A DNA stretch of 64,000 nucleotides from Lucinisca nassula (GCA_963580285.1 OY757026.1:63055396-63119395), one strand, 5' to 3'. Positions 22,451 to 33,320 are shown, counted from the stretch's first letter. A program made the numbers and translations. The notes: generated by a model not told the origin, from the sequence alone.

Positions 22451-22554
22451 ACTCTTTCAGACAATTTCACTTCTTGTTGGATGTTCCTGCACCACCTCAT
22501 ATATACTTCCCAGCAGTGGTGTGGACGATGATACGCCGGTATGGGGTTCCCCTA

Positions 22555-22612
22555 ATTGCAGACAAGAACAGTCAAGACTTGACTGTTCTTGTCGGTTCTT
22601 GTCTGCAAATAT
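22555..22612. repeat. Short palindrome
   Basis: CAAGAACAGTCAAG is followed directly by CTTGACTGTTCTTG, inside flanking GCAGACAAGAAC / GTTCTTGTCTGC arms. It sits at the 5' edge of the LINE fragment. Confidence 0.8.
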
Positions 22613-23160
22613 GGGGACTCCTGTATGATAGAACACTTGGCTTCTTGAGGCGAAATCTTTATCACTGCCCCAAAGATGTTAAAGAAGCAGCTTATAAGGG
22701 ACTCGTTCGCCCCATCTTGGAGTGTGGTAGTTGTGTCTGGGACCCCCATGGAATTGTCCTGGAAGGAGGAGATTGAAAAAGTTCAGAATCGGGCAGCTAG
22801 ATTTGTTACGAGCAATTACAGATTTGAAACTGGAAGTATGATTGGAATACTGAAGAAACTTCGGATGGGAGTCTCTGAAGAAAAGAGAATGGAACTAGGC
22901 TTATACTCCTGTACAGAGGTCTAAAAGGTGCTGCCAGCATTCCAAAAGATGACCTTATCCCCCCAATTAGGAATGGCAAAAAGTATCGCTCTTTGGCATT
23001 TCAGGTGCCCTCTGCAAGAACTGACATCTCCAGGGTATCCTTCTTCCCTTAGACAATAAGAGATTGGAATTCCCTTCCAGATTCGGTCATTTCATCCGCG
23101 GAAGGTGCTAAGGATAATGTAGCTAAGTTTACTTCTTTGGTGAGAGCTACGGACTAACTT
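22613..23160 (+). pseudogene. LINE 3' end, RT thumb to stop
   Basis: LGFLRRNLYHCPKDVKEAAY, KGLVRPILECGSCVWDPHG, then after a frame change EEIEKVQNRAARFVTSNYRF and a degenerate region to FTSLVRATD with a stop at 23154. It is the same LINE family as the minus-strand copy at 28490-32030. Frameshifts make it non-functional. Confidence 0.85.
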
Positions 23161-23206
23161 CCGTTTTCACAGGTCCTGGTGAATTGAGGTGTCACCAGAA
23201 ACGATT

Positions 23207-25230
23207 CAGATATGACCGGTACGAACCGGCTTTTAGTCTAACGCGGTGTGTAAATTTACCGGAACGGACCGGAACGGACCTAATTACCGGACCGGACCTA
23301 ATTACCGGAACGGACCTATTTTTCCCCTATTTTATGCATTTTTTTCCTTCTTATTGACTTTATCATTAAGTAAATACCATTCGGAAGTCTTTGATTACCC
23401 TGTGCAGCATTAAGAAACTAAAACATTGTTACAATGGTGATACAGTAGATTCTTTTAGATTTATCATGATAACAATCAATTAATTTGGCACTATTAAATA
23501 TTATTCTTTTATTTTATTTATGTTTTTTTCAATCCTATCCTATCTTTTCTTTTAAATTGACGTGGTAATTCGACCCTTTTAACTTCATTCACACCTAATT
23601 AAAAGACAGATACTTCGTTTACTTAGATTATCCACACCTGAGATAAGTAGATTACTGAAGCACACTTTCACTTTCAAGATACACTTTAATTTCTTTGAAC
23701 TGGCGGAATTTAAAAATGTGTGCCTTGATAGTTGTTATATTATTATTAACTTTTCATTATCGTGAGTTTAACAGCTACCATTTAGAATATTATCCAAATA
23801 CTCTGATTTGATCCGCTTTTTCTATAAACAAGTCCATGAAATGTATACCAATGTAAACCCCATTGATATATAGAAAATTAGCACTTACTAAGATAATTTT
23901 CTTCTTATTGTGCCATAACACAGATTGTGGGTACCCGTTAGATTAATATCAAAATATTCCGTTTTGTCCCGGTTTACCCTATAATACCTATCACTATAGC
24001 ATTGGCATGCCTTAATCCTATAGGCCGACAGATTGGATGTATAAAAAAGAATGGCTACCCTTGTTTGTTTGTTTGCTTATTTGTTCGTCTGAGGTTCAAC
24101 GTACCCGTCAACACTATATACGTCATTTTGGAGACGCTGCTTCCAATTTTGTGGGACTTTAACCCGGCATTGTGATGAAATGGCATCTCCAGCTCTGCTG
24201 CCCAATGAAACGAAACGGCTTATATGTACTGAACAGTCTGACTCACGCCATTTTGCCTGGGCAGGCTTAGTCCTTCTAGTTTACCAGTATTCATGTGTTG
24301 TAAATTGCAGCTATGCGTGGAAGCACCATACTGCCCAATCTATTTCTCCAAGTCCCGATGGGCGGGGACTTGTAAACCCAACTTATCCCATTATAGGTCT
24401 GACTCACGCCATTTTGCCTGGGCAGGCTTAGTCCTTCTGGTTTACCAGTATTCCTGTGTTGTCAATTTCAGCTATGCGTGGAAGCAACATACAGCCCAAT
24501 CTATTTCTCCAAGTCCCGATGGGCGGGGACTTGCAAACCCCACTTTTCCTATTATAAGTCTGACTCACGCCATTTTGCCTGGGCAGGCTCAGTCCTTCTA
24601 GTTTACCAGTATTCATGTGTTGTCAATTTCAGCTATGCGTGGAAGAAACATACAGCCCAATCTATTTCTCCAAGTCCCGATTGTCGGGAACTTGTAAACC
24701 CCACTTTTCCTTTTATAAGTCTGACTCACACCATTTTACCTTGGCAGGCTCAGTCCTTCTAGTTTACCAGTATTCATGTGTTGTCAATTTCAGCTATGCG
24801 TGGAGGCACCATACAGCCCAATCTACCGGAGTACCTGGAGAAAAAACACCTGGCCTTCCGTTGCAGATCTTAGCGTCTCACATATGACACGAGCCAGGCT
24901 CCAACCACATATGCGGGATACCTTTATATTTAGAGCCTTTATTTTTAATTATTTCTGCTCCAAACACCACTAGGGAAAGTGATTGTGGTGGGCCTGACGC
25001 ACAAGGTGATAGTGATTTTATTGTGCACTGACCCATATTCCACATTTGACAAAATTGTTTATGCACAATGTTGTAAAAGATTAAAATAGTGTGTATTTTA
25101 TACAAATATACTAAAAATAAGGTGTAAACCAGGGGGGAAATTTGTCCGTTCCGGTAATTAGGTCCGTTCCGGTCCGTTCCGGTAAATTTACTCACCCGAT
25201 CTAACGTTACCGTTTCTGGTTTTAAGGTTA
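23207..25230. mobile_element. Inverted-repeat-bounded segment (CCGGAACGGA arms)
   Basis: The left arm around 23248-23310 contains GTAAATTTACCGGAACGGAC, then CCGGAACGGACCTAATTACC; the right arm (25140-25195) is its reverse complement (GGTAATTAGGTCCGTTCCGG). CCAGAAACG / CGTTTCTGG extend the pairing. The 1.8 kb between holds a SINE with tandem expansion and AT-rich DNA. It may be a non-autonomous DNA transposon; no transposase was seen and no target duplication is clear. Confidence 0.6.
24061..24824 (-). mobile_element. SINE2 with 161-bp internal tandem amplification
   Basis: A minus-strand SINE2 (tail at 24061) whose head part is repeated: GTCTGACTCACRCC recurs at 24236, 24397, 24558 and 24719, exactly 161 bp apart. 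Each unit runs from the GCCTGGGCAGGC region to AAGTCCCGATGGGCGGGG plus about 35 bp. The four overlapping frames on the plus strand here are products of the repeat. Confidence 0.9.
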
Positions 25231-25749
25231 AGGTCACGGTTCCGCTGTTGCTTTTTGACTTTACTGTTTTCTCATTGGCAAAATAAAAGAACAATCATGC
25301 GAGATGGCACTCAGAGAGGCTCCTTTTAGATGGTATATACGTTACCATGCCGAATATGCCCCTGCAAAAACGAAATAACACGATATTCGCAAAGCACTCC
25401 TTAACCGCATAGAACTAGTTTTCGAACATACATTGTAAACACACGGGTTTTATTATATCGATCGTTGAAGGTTCGCGATTGTTACCTGATCTTTCTATTT
25501 ACGATGATGTTAGATGTATGGAAAATCATGTGGCCAGTAATCGTACCAATCACACTGCATTCAAATTCAGTACTTCCATTTCTAAATTAATCAAACTTTG
25601 GGTTTTGACCTAGTAGTCGGACAGATTACCAGAAGGCTTTTTTGAGTGTAGATGGATCCAGTGTTTTGATACACAAAATTAACGACAAAGCATTCGTTCC
25701 CAATGGAATGCAAAAGACTCGCTTATATATAAGGGTGACACGATTAATC

Positions 25750-25925
25750 GTATTCACCTTATTTGCATTAGCTGCTGGTTCCTAGTCTGAAGGTTATCAG
25801 AGTTGGAAAAACAGGTAACCAGACCCCCCCCTGACCTTAAAAGGTCAGGGGGGTCTGGTTACCTGTTTTTCCAATATTGACAATGTGCAAGCTGGGAGCC
25901 AGCAAATAATGCAAATATGGTGAAT
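25750..25925. mobile_element. Palindromic MITE
   Basis: The centre (25804-25874) is a near-perfect hairpin: GGAAAAACAGGTAACCAGAC pairs with GTCTGGTTACCTGTTTTTCC. Outer arms ATTCACCTTATTTGCATTA and TAATGCAAATATGGTGAAT also pair, giving about 175 bp overall. Confidence 0.85.
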
Positions 25926-26039
25926 AATCCATTAATCAATCGATAAATTCAACAAAAATAATTATCATATCTGATTTGCTTTTAATCGATTACTTGATAG
26001 GTACAATTTACTGCCCAAAGTTATGCCTAAAAAATAGCT

Positions 26040-26275
26040 GGATGAGTGGCAAACAGTGCAGACTCTGATGAGATGCCGCATCTGGGTCTACACTGTTTGC
26101 TCAGGCCTGTCTGTTCAAATATACATATGGTAAAGTGCAACATGTGGTAAGAATCATGGTCAGAAGAAAGCCAGACAGGTAAAATTATGACAAAAACCAT
26201 AGCAATTACTAATCGATTATCGATCGCAATGATGGGACTGATAATCGATTATCTTTTCAGCTCCGATTAGCCAGC
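26040..26275. repeat. Dispersed repeat with hairpin and ATCGATTATCGAT core, copy 2
   Basis: Same order as 20120-20331: hairpin with GGGTCTACACTGTTTGC, CAGGCCTGTCTGT, then ACTAATCGATTATCGATCGC. Confidence 0.7.
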
Positions 26276-26862
26276 CCTACTTATATAGCACATCAGGTCA
26301 GGTGGAGTGTTTTGGGTTTGGGTATAAAAGCCAAGGCCGAGCCAAAAATGCCGATCCAATTATTGAAATTGATCGCGATACTTTTGCTGACGATACCCGT
26401 GTCATATCGTGGGGCTAATATCGCGATACCTGACAATATGCCAAAAAGTACAATTTTTAAAGAAAATGACAGCTTTAACATATTTCAACACCATTTTAAT
26501 TACAAAGGTCTTAATTGATACTAGATACATTAATCACTTCTATGACAAATTTGGGCATCTTACAGAGGCTTTGTTACACAAGATTGAACTCTGAGATGGT
26601 TTTGAGCCAGTTTGAAAATTTTTGAGCTGTGACTTAAATTGTAAGCCAAAAAATAGTATCGTGATATGTATCGTATCGTGAGGCAAGCATCGCGATACGT
26701 ATCGTATCGTGGGGTGACTGTATCGTTATAGCCCTTTTGTCATCATTTGTCCATAGAAAAATATTACAAACATATAAGACTACCTTAAATTATAGAGTTT
26801 CTTATTTTTTAATTGTTTCTATTTTTTGATTGACTTAATAAAAGAAAATGACCGAAATGGAA
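26276..26862. other. Intergenic stretch rich in TATCGTGA/ATCGCGATAC words
   Basis: ATCGCGATAC-type words cluster at 26370-26435 and 26655-26730 (GATACGTATCGTATCGTGGG), forming small overlapping palindromes. The phrase GGTATAAAAGCCAAGGCC (26320) recurs reversed at 27535 and 27722. Origin unknown; no gene. Confidence 0.5.
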
Positions 26863-27176
26863 GTTTGTTTGTTTGATTTGAGGTTTAACGTCCCCGTCAA
26901 CACTGTAAAGGTCATTTTGGAGACGTTGCTTCCAATTTTGTGGGACTTTTACCTGACATTAAGATGAAATGACATCTCAAGCCCTGTCGCCCAATGAAAC
27001 CAATAGGGTTTATTAGCATGGACGGTTCACATCGCACCGTGGTTCCTGGACAGGCTTAGATCCTCTATGCGGTTTACCAGTACTAGTGTGCGGGCCGGAT
27101 TCAGCTCTGCGTGGAAGCATCGTGCAGCCCATAAATTTCTTCAAGCCCCTATGGGCGGGGGCGGCCGAAATGGAAG
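26852..27176 (-). mobile_element. SINE2 with 12-bp target-site duplication
   Basis: CCGAAATGGAAG flanks the element at 26852-26863 and 27165-27176. Inside is a full minus-strand SINE2 from GTTTGTTTGATTTGAGG to CCCCTATGGGCGGGGGC. The duplication shows retrotransposition. Confidence 0.9.
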
Positions 27177-27745
27177 AAAGTTTTGTTTACTGCTAGCTGG
27201 AATTAAAAAAAAAAAATAACAATTTTTCTGTATCTTTTTAATATACAGATACATGTTAGCAAATATAACAATCAATTTTATATTTCTTTAATTCCAGTAA
27301 CAATAATTGTTTTTTCCTTTTCGGTACATTTCGGTCGTTGCCTTAAGCAAAGTTATTCTAAAAATAGAAACCATTAGAAAATAAGAAATTAGATCATTTA
27401 AACTGATTTTGATATGTTTATTATATTTTCTTTGTACACATGATAAAAATAATCAAATTTAAATATCATCAGGGCAAAAGGAATTTCTTTAACCTGTAAA
27501 TTTGCAAGAAATTAAGAAATATTATCATTTTTCCCGGCCTTGGCTTTTATACCCCTCGATTTCGGAAAAATAGTTATTACAAGAAAATAAAACAATGTAG
27601 AGAGATAACCCTTCGTGAAGTTATCAAATATGTTATTTATAATAATTGTATACCCAGCTGACTACCATATATTTCTTAATTATAAAAAAAATCTTCGGAT
27701 CGTCATTTTTGGCCCGGCGGCATGGCCTTGGCTTTTATACCAGAC
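27177..27745. other. AT-rich intergenic stretch
   Basis: Nothing coding. CCGGCCTTGGCTTTTATACC at 27536 and GGCCTTGGCTTTTATACCAG at 27723 repeat a phrase found reversed near 26320. Confidence 0.45.
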
Positions 27746-27905
27746 CGTGCTTTGGTGCAGTAGTAGTGCATCGGATTTGTGATCGAGAGGTTGCGAGTTC
27801 GATCCTCACGCTGACCAATGTGTTGTGTCCTTGAGCAAGGCACTTCATCCACATTGCTTAAAAAAAAGTACTGGTTGCCACCCAGGAAGTCCTGCTTGTA
27901 ATGCT
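27746..27905 (+). mobile_element. tRNA-derived SINE, other family
   Basis: GTAGTGCATCGGATTTGTG and GCGAGTTCGATCCTCACG carry A- and B-box-like motifs, followed by TGTCCTTGAGCAAGGCACTT, a phrase typical of a widespread animal SINE body. Truncated after CACTTCATCCACATTGC. Confidence 0.75.
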
Positions 27906-28221
27906 CAGATGTGAGCGAGTAGCAGTAATAGGAGAAAGAAAAGATATAGCTTAAATATGGTCTATCGAAATGTATAACCAAGTGAACTCCTATATTTAAA
28001 ATTATCTAATCACACTTTGTGAAATTACATGAATTTTCGTAAATCAATAAGCATGCTAAAGTCCACTCTTGATTTAAAACAACCAATTTGCCAGCTATCT
28101 GGCACTAATTGTTCAAGTTTTGACACACAGATTAAATCAGAATTGTTACTGGTGATATATCAAATGACATTCATACACCGGGACCTGTGATGTGGGAAGC
28201 TAGCTCCTAGCTCTAACCAAT

Positions 28222-28485
28222 AATGCTTCCAGGCAGAGCTGAATCCGGCCCGCACACTAGTACTGGTAAACCGCTTAGAGGATCTAAGCCTGTCCAGGAA
28301 CCGCGGTGCGATGCGGACCATCCATGCTAATGAACCCTATTGGTTTCATTGGGCGACAGGGCTTGAGATTTCATTTCATCTAATGTCGGGTAAAAGTCCC
28401 ACAAAATTGGAAGCAACGTCTCCAAAATGACCTTTACAGTGTTGACGGGGACGTTAAACCTCAAATTAAACAATCAAATAACCAA
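28222..28485 (+). mobile_element. SINE2, 5'-truncated
   Basis: Starts within the family at GCTTCCAGGCAGAGCTGAA and runs to GACGGGGACGTTAAACCTC plus AAATTAAACAATCAAAT. It abuts the degraded 3' end of the LINE at 28490. Confidence 0.88.
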
Positions 28486-28489
28486 AGAG

Positions 28490-29206
28490 GTAAATTTAGC
28501 TACACAATCATCAGTACCTTCGGCTGTCAAAATAATTGAATTGGGAAGAGCATTCCAATCTGTAATGGTTTTGAGGAAGAACGACTCTTTATAAATGTCA
28601 GTTCTTGCAGTAAGGGTCTGAAATGCCAACAAATGGTGATTTCTACAGTGTCTAGCTCAGACTAGCTGGGGGAACAAGGTCATCAGTTTGAATGCTGGAA
28701 GTACCCTTTAGACCTTTGTATAAAAGGATGAGCCTACTGTCTTTTCTCCTTTTCTTGAGAGACTCCCATTTTAATTTTCCAGTGGACCAAGAACAGTCGC
28801 TTGCGGGACTCCAAACAAATCTGGATTCATCATTAACAACAATGCGCTGTTTTCTATAGCAAATAAAGGAATCTGTCCATTTAGGGTCTTCCCCCAATTC
28901 CGTAACCAAATAACTTAGATTTAAGTAGTTCATGAGGAGGGGTGCCAAAAGCCATCTGGAAGTCCAGAATAAATGTGTCCACTTGTCCCCCTTTGTCCAA
29001 GATTTTTGCCCAGTCATTAATAACTGTGCTCAGCTGAGTTTCACAACTATGCCTTTTCCTAAATGCATGTTGTCTGTCTGACAAAAGTTTATGTTCATCC
29101 AAGTGGGCCATTATGTTTGAGCAGACTATATGTTCAAGCAATTTATACAGAACACAAGTCAGAGATATAGGGCGATAATTATGGGCAAGAGCCCTATCTC
29201 CTTTTT
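28490..29206 (-). pseudogene. LINE reverse transcriptase, 3' half with internal deletion
   Basis: Minus-strand reading starts NYRPIS (29180), then LLEHIVCSNIMAHLDEHKLL, CETQLSTVINDWAKILDKGG and QVDTFILDFQMAFGTPPHEL. A frame change leads to DSFICYRKQRIVVNDESRF and GVPQ.TVLGPL, then directly to LKWESLKKRRKDSRLILLY. The segment with the YxDD catalytic motif is missing, so an internal deletion has removed the second palm half. The family looks CR1/L2-like but clade assignment needs a tree. The 5' half continues at 31484 beyond an inserted element. Confidence 0.85.
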
Positions 29207-31483
29207 AGCTCACCAGAGCCGAAGGCTCCGGGGAAGCTTATAGGATGGACATTGTCCGTCGTCTGCGTCGTGTTTAACACTTTCAAAAGACATCTCCTCT
29301 GACGCCACTGGGCCGATTGGGCCCAAATTTTATCTGTAGCATCCTTGAGCTTGGGGATTGAAAGTTTTGTTTTTTATGAAAATCGGCTTTTTAGTTTGGT
29401 TGCTATGGCAACTTAGAGTTTCCATAGACTTATAATGGGGAAAAATGAAAAATGGCATTTACTGCCAAGTCATTGCAGATATTTTGACAAAACTTTCATA
29501 GAAATGTTCCATAGGCAATCTACTATCTGCCATATGATTTTAGGCCTACTGCTATTTTTTGTTGGTTGCCATGGAAACCAAAATGAAAAAAATAGAAAAA
29601 AAATACTTAAAAAAAACATCTCCTCAGAAACCATATGCTCTAGGAGGCTGAGACTTTATGAAAATATTCACCATTTTTGCCTTTACAGGTTTTGTGTTTT
29701 TTATGAAATTTGGCCTTTCAGTTTTGTTGCTATGGTAACTTGGAGTTTCCATTGACTTATAATGTGGAAGACTGAAAAATGGCATTTACTGCCTAGTCAT
29801 TGCAGATATTTTGACAAAACGTTTATAGAAATGTTTCTTGAGTAAACTTCTCTCAGCCATATGCTTTTATGCCAACCTGAGGGTCCCCCAGGTTGTGCCG
29901 GGGCCATGCCTCACCCCCTCCACTTCATAAAAGGCCATATATCACAGAAACCATTCAGATCCCGACCCCTAAACCATATATATTCTTGTTCCTATTGCTA
30001 AGCCGCATTCAGTGACACCAACCTGGGGGGTCCTCAGGGATGCGCCGAGGCCATGCCCTACCCCATCCACTTAATAAAAGGCCCAATATCTTGAAAACCA
30101 TTCAGATCCCCACCCCTAAACCATATATATTCTTGTTCCTTATGATTAGACCCATTCAATGACATCAACCTGGGAGTCCCCGGGATGTGCCAGGGCCATA
30201 CCCCACCCCCTCCATTTCATAAAAGGCCCAATATCTCGGAAACCTTACAGGACCCTGCCCCTAAACCATATATATTCTTGATCCTTATGTTAAGACACAT
30301 TCATTGACACCAACCTGGGGGTCCTCAGGGATGCGCCGGGGCCTTGTCCCATCTCTTCACTTCACAAAAGGCCATATATCTCAGAAACTGTTCAGATCCT
30401 TACCCCTAAACCATATATGTTCTTGTTCATTATGATAAGAAGCATTCAGTGACACCAACCTGGGGGTCCCCAGGGATGTGCTGGGGCCATGCCCCACCCC
30501 CTCCATTTCCTAATCTCACACTATCTCGGAAACCCTACAGATGGCTACCCCTAAACCATATATATTCTTGTTCCTTATGATAAGACACATTCATTGACAC
30601 CAACCTGGGAGTCTCCCCGGGCCTTGCCCCACCCCTCCACTTCACAAAAGGCCTTATATCTCAGAAACTGTTCTTAGCCCCACCCTAAACCATATATATT
30701 CATCTTCCTTATGATAAGACGCATTCAGTGACACCAGCTTGGGAGTCCCCGGGGCATGCCTAGGCCATGCCCCATCACTTTACTTCATTAAAAGCCATAT
30801 ATCTCAGAAATAGTTCAGATCCCCACCCCTAAACCATATACTTGTTCCTTATGATAAGACTCGTTCAATCACACCAACCTGGGGGTCTCTTTGTGCTGAG
30901 GCAATGTGCCCCTCCCTTCCACTTCATAAAAGGCTTTATATTTCAGAAACCATTCAAATCCCCACCCCGTAATCATATATGTTCTTGTTCCTTATTATTA
31001 GCACACCTACTGTAGGGGGGGGGGGGGGGGGGGTCCGCATTCCTATCCTTTCCACTCCATAAAAGGGCCTCAAATCTCAGAAACCATTCAGATTCCAACC
31101 CCTAAACCATATATATATACTTGGTCCTTATAAGACACATTTAGGGACAACAATCTTGGGCTTTCCTGGGATCAACAGGGCATGCCCCAACTCCTCCACC
31201 ACTTAAGAGGCCTTACAGATCCCCACTGCTAAACCATATATATTCTTGTTCCATATGATAAGACACATTTAGTGATACCAACCAGGGCTCCATTGGGTCC
31301 ATGCCCCACCCCCTCTACTTCATAAAAGGTTTAAAGTTTCAGATACTGAGTCCACATAGGTGCTCATTTGGACATGGGGGTTCATTAGGTAGATTAAAAT
31401 CATATCATGTTAAAATACATGGCTGCCATTGGGCAGTGCCCACCTGAGCTCTGGTGAGCGTAGTGGCCCATGGGCCTCTTGTT
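29207..31483 (+). mobile_element. Helentron-like element inserted in a LINE
   Basis: It starts AGCTCACCAGAGC and has the exact complement GCTCTGGTGAGC near its end, followed by a hairpin GGCCCATGGGCC and CTCTTGTT. Removing it restores a Phe-Lys-Lys-Gly reading of the LINE, with TTTTT on the left and T on the right, so it inserted between two T residues with no target duplication. The centre has units of about 145 bp anchored on AAACCATATA (29971, 30118, 30263, 30408, 30553). No Rep/helicase; non-autonomous. Confidence 0.85.
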
Positions 31484-32030
31484 TGAAGAGTGGACAGATG
31501 TTCGCTAAGAGCCATTTTTGGGGATTTCACCCGTATCAAGAGACTGTTGAAACAAGTGTGTAAAAACTGGACCTAACTCATTTGCTAGTTCCTTCAGGAC
31601 TCTAGGATGAAGCTCATCAGGTCCTAAGGCCTTATTGGGGTTTAAGCCTTGAAGTAACTTGATCACTCCTGCAGCTGACACAACAATATTATCCATGAAT
31701 GGGGCCGGTCTTCCAGTCAATTGAACCTCCATGAACTCAGTTTTATACAACGCATCATTGAATTTACCAACTAGTTCCTCTGTCCTTTCAGAGTCTGATT
31801 CAGCAACCCCGTTCCTTCCTGTTTTATTATGGGGCAGGATACCTTGCCTGTCTTTCTTCTGGTTATTGATATGTCTGTAGAAGTCTCTGGGATTTGCCTT
31901 TACATCACCTACCAAGTTATTCACATACAAATCGTGCTGATCATTAAATGTGAAATGTTCAAAGAAATTGATTTGGACCAATTTTTTTTTCACCTGCATT
32001 CTGCAGACAAATCTGAAACCTTGTGCTCAA
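31484..32030 (-). pseudogene. LINE reverse transcriptase, 5' part
   Basis: Minus-strand frame includes NLVGDVKANPRDFYRHINNQ, then VIKLLQGLNPNKALGPDELH, PRVLKELANELGPVFTHLFQ and QSLDTGEIPK, the standard RT N-terminal region (NPxKAxGPDelhP). A frameshift after GEIPK gives a stop, but ANICPLFK is readable in the next frame up to the insertion point. The endonuclease domain upstream was not found. Confidence 0.9.
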
Positions 32031-32497
32031 GGCATTTTTTATACACCCTCAGATTATCTTTTCACAAGGTGTCTGTTAATACAATATACTGTCTGTATGA
32101 GACTTTTATAACTGACTATTAGAAAATATGACTGCTTTATGGGCCATTTGTCAGATGTCTCCTTGAAGTCTAAATTGGTCCAGGGCACAGACAAAGGGTC
32201 CAGAACCGGCAAAACCAGCATTTTCTTTAGCCCTGATTGCGATGCATATCATATCGTGACACAAATATAGCAGTACCTACACAAATTGTATTATATTGCT
32301 AAGTAACTGCAGCCCTACAACTGTTGTCAAATTATGTAAGATTTAAAAGTTTGTTTACTTTAACATGTCAGAAATCATAAAATGTTGCAAGAAATCATTG
32401 ACTGGTTAACAGAAAAGAACAATTGAGAGAAGATTTTTCTTTTGTTTAGTTCATGGTTGTATCCTGGGCTAAAAGTCCTATTGTTTTCTGTTGTAAC
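32031..32497. other. Intergenic stretch, nothing recognised
   Basis: AT-rich DNA between the LINE fragment and the miniature LTR element; some degraded LINE 5' sequence may extend here. No gene or repeat unit can be supported. Confidence 0.45.
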
Positions 32498-32549
32498 AGT
32501 TATTGATATATACCTCTTCTACAGCCTTGCTATATGTTCAGTGACCCTG

Positions 32550-32630
32550 GTAACCAGAGTGGTTGGCTTTTTCACAAAGTTAAGCAACGGATATTTCGGC
32601 CAGTACCTAGTTGGATGAATGGGGTTTCTT
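32550..32630 (+). promoter_or_regulatory. 5S-type internal promoter-like region in left LTR
   Basis: CACAAAGTTAAGCAACGG (box A-like), GGCCAGTACCTAG (intermediate element-like) and TTGGATGAATGG (box C-like). It is too diverged from 5S upstream and downstream to be a 5S gene. Whether TFIIIA/pol III would still use it is open. Confidence 0.6.
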
Positions 32631-32839
32631 GACTTCGTGGACAGCCCTGCAAACTCTACATTGGTGGCAGTGGTGGAATGTAAACAGTGTCACTGGCGAG
32701 TTGCTTAGACTCTGTCCTCGGGTATGTCAAGTGAGGCATGTGTGACTTCGGGACAAAGTCAAGAGATATGGAGGAGAAATGGAATGGTTATTGATATATA
32801 ACACTTCTACAGCCTTGCTCTTTTATTTATGTGGCTAGA

Positions 32840-32915
32840 GTGGTTGGCTTTTTCATGAAGTTAAGCAATGGATATTGTGGTTAGTACCTAGATGGGTCAG
32901 AGACCAGGTGTTTTG
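32840..32915 (+). promoter_or_regulatory. 5S-type internal promoter-like region in right LTR
   Basis: GAAGTTAAGCAATGG, then GGTTAGTACCTAGATGGGT, which matches 5S rRNA better than the left copy over the intermediate element and box C. Confidence 0.6.
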
Positions 32916-33320
32916 ACTTCGTGGACAGTCTTGCAAACACTACACTATTGATTCCACCCTGCGGTATCCCTAACTCTATACTAGACAAGTGTGTGGCATT
33001 ACAGGATTTATCTCTTTACAGTCTTACCTTTATGCTGGAATGTCTAGAAGCCCAGAGATTGAGAGCCACTCTAGTGGGTTATGGCTGTTGCATAACAAAT
33101 GTCAGTCCAACCTCAGCTAGAGTATGTATTGCCTATTTAGCATCTACATGTTGATGCTCCGATTCAGCAGCTTGAGAAGGAACAGGGAGGTCATACAGAG
33201 ATGGGACCTCGGTTTAAAGACTCATCCGAAAGTCTGGAGAAGCCTTCACACCGAGAGTATTTCTCTTTGGTAAACAGCAGTTAAATGTCTGGGTTTTATC
33301 CATTCATATTTATATTTCAG

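Larger units (their letters stand above)
32498..32944 (+). mobile_element. TRIM-like miniature LTR element with 5S rRNA-like LTRs
   Basis: Two direct repeats (32498-32660 and 32785-32944) start GTTATTGATATATA and end CTACA, about 25 percent apart. Directly after the first is TGGTGGCAGTGGTGGAA (32662-32678), close to the complement of an animal tRNA-Leu 3' end including CCA, as a primer-binding site would be. A purine run GGAGGAGAAATGGAA (32770-32784) directly precedes the second repeat, as a polypurine tract would. The interior is only 124 bp and non-coding. Both repeats contain AAGTTAAGCAA, ten bases, then GGYYAGTACCTAG and a GATG box, with the same spacing as the internal promoter of 5S rRNA. 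It lies 0.4 kb upstream of the GPD2 start exon. Confidence 0.75.

Noticed and set aside
24180..24973. Four overlapping frames with HFAWAGLVLLVYQYSCVV
   Set aside because: They arise from the 161-bp amplification of SINE2; similar peptides appear wherever SINE2 occurs (8815, 44772, 55785, 56457).
31829..32122. A plus-strand frame of 97 residues
   Set aside because: It is antisense to the LINE RT frame at 31505-31999, which has clear RT motifs.
32550..32915. Two 5S rRNA genes
   Set aside because: Only the internal promoter region matches; the 5' and 3' thirds of 5S are not recognisable, and the match sits inside repeats with primer-site and purine-tract neighbours.
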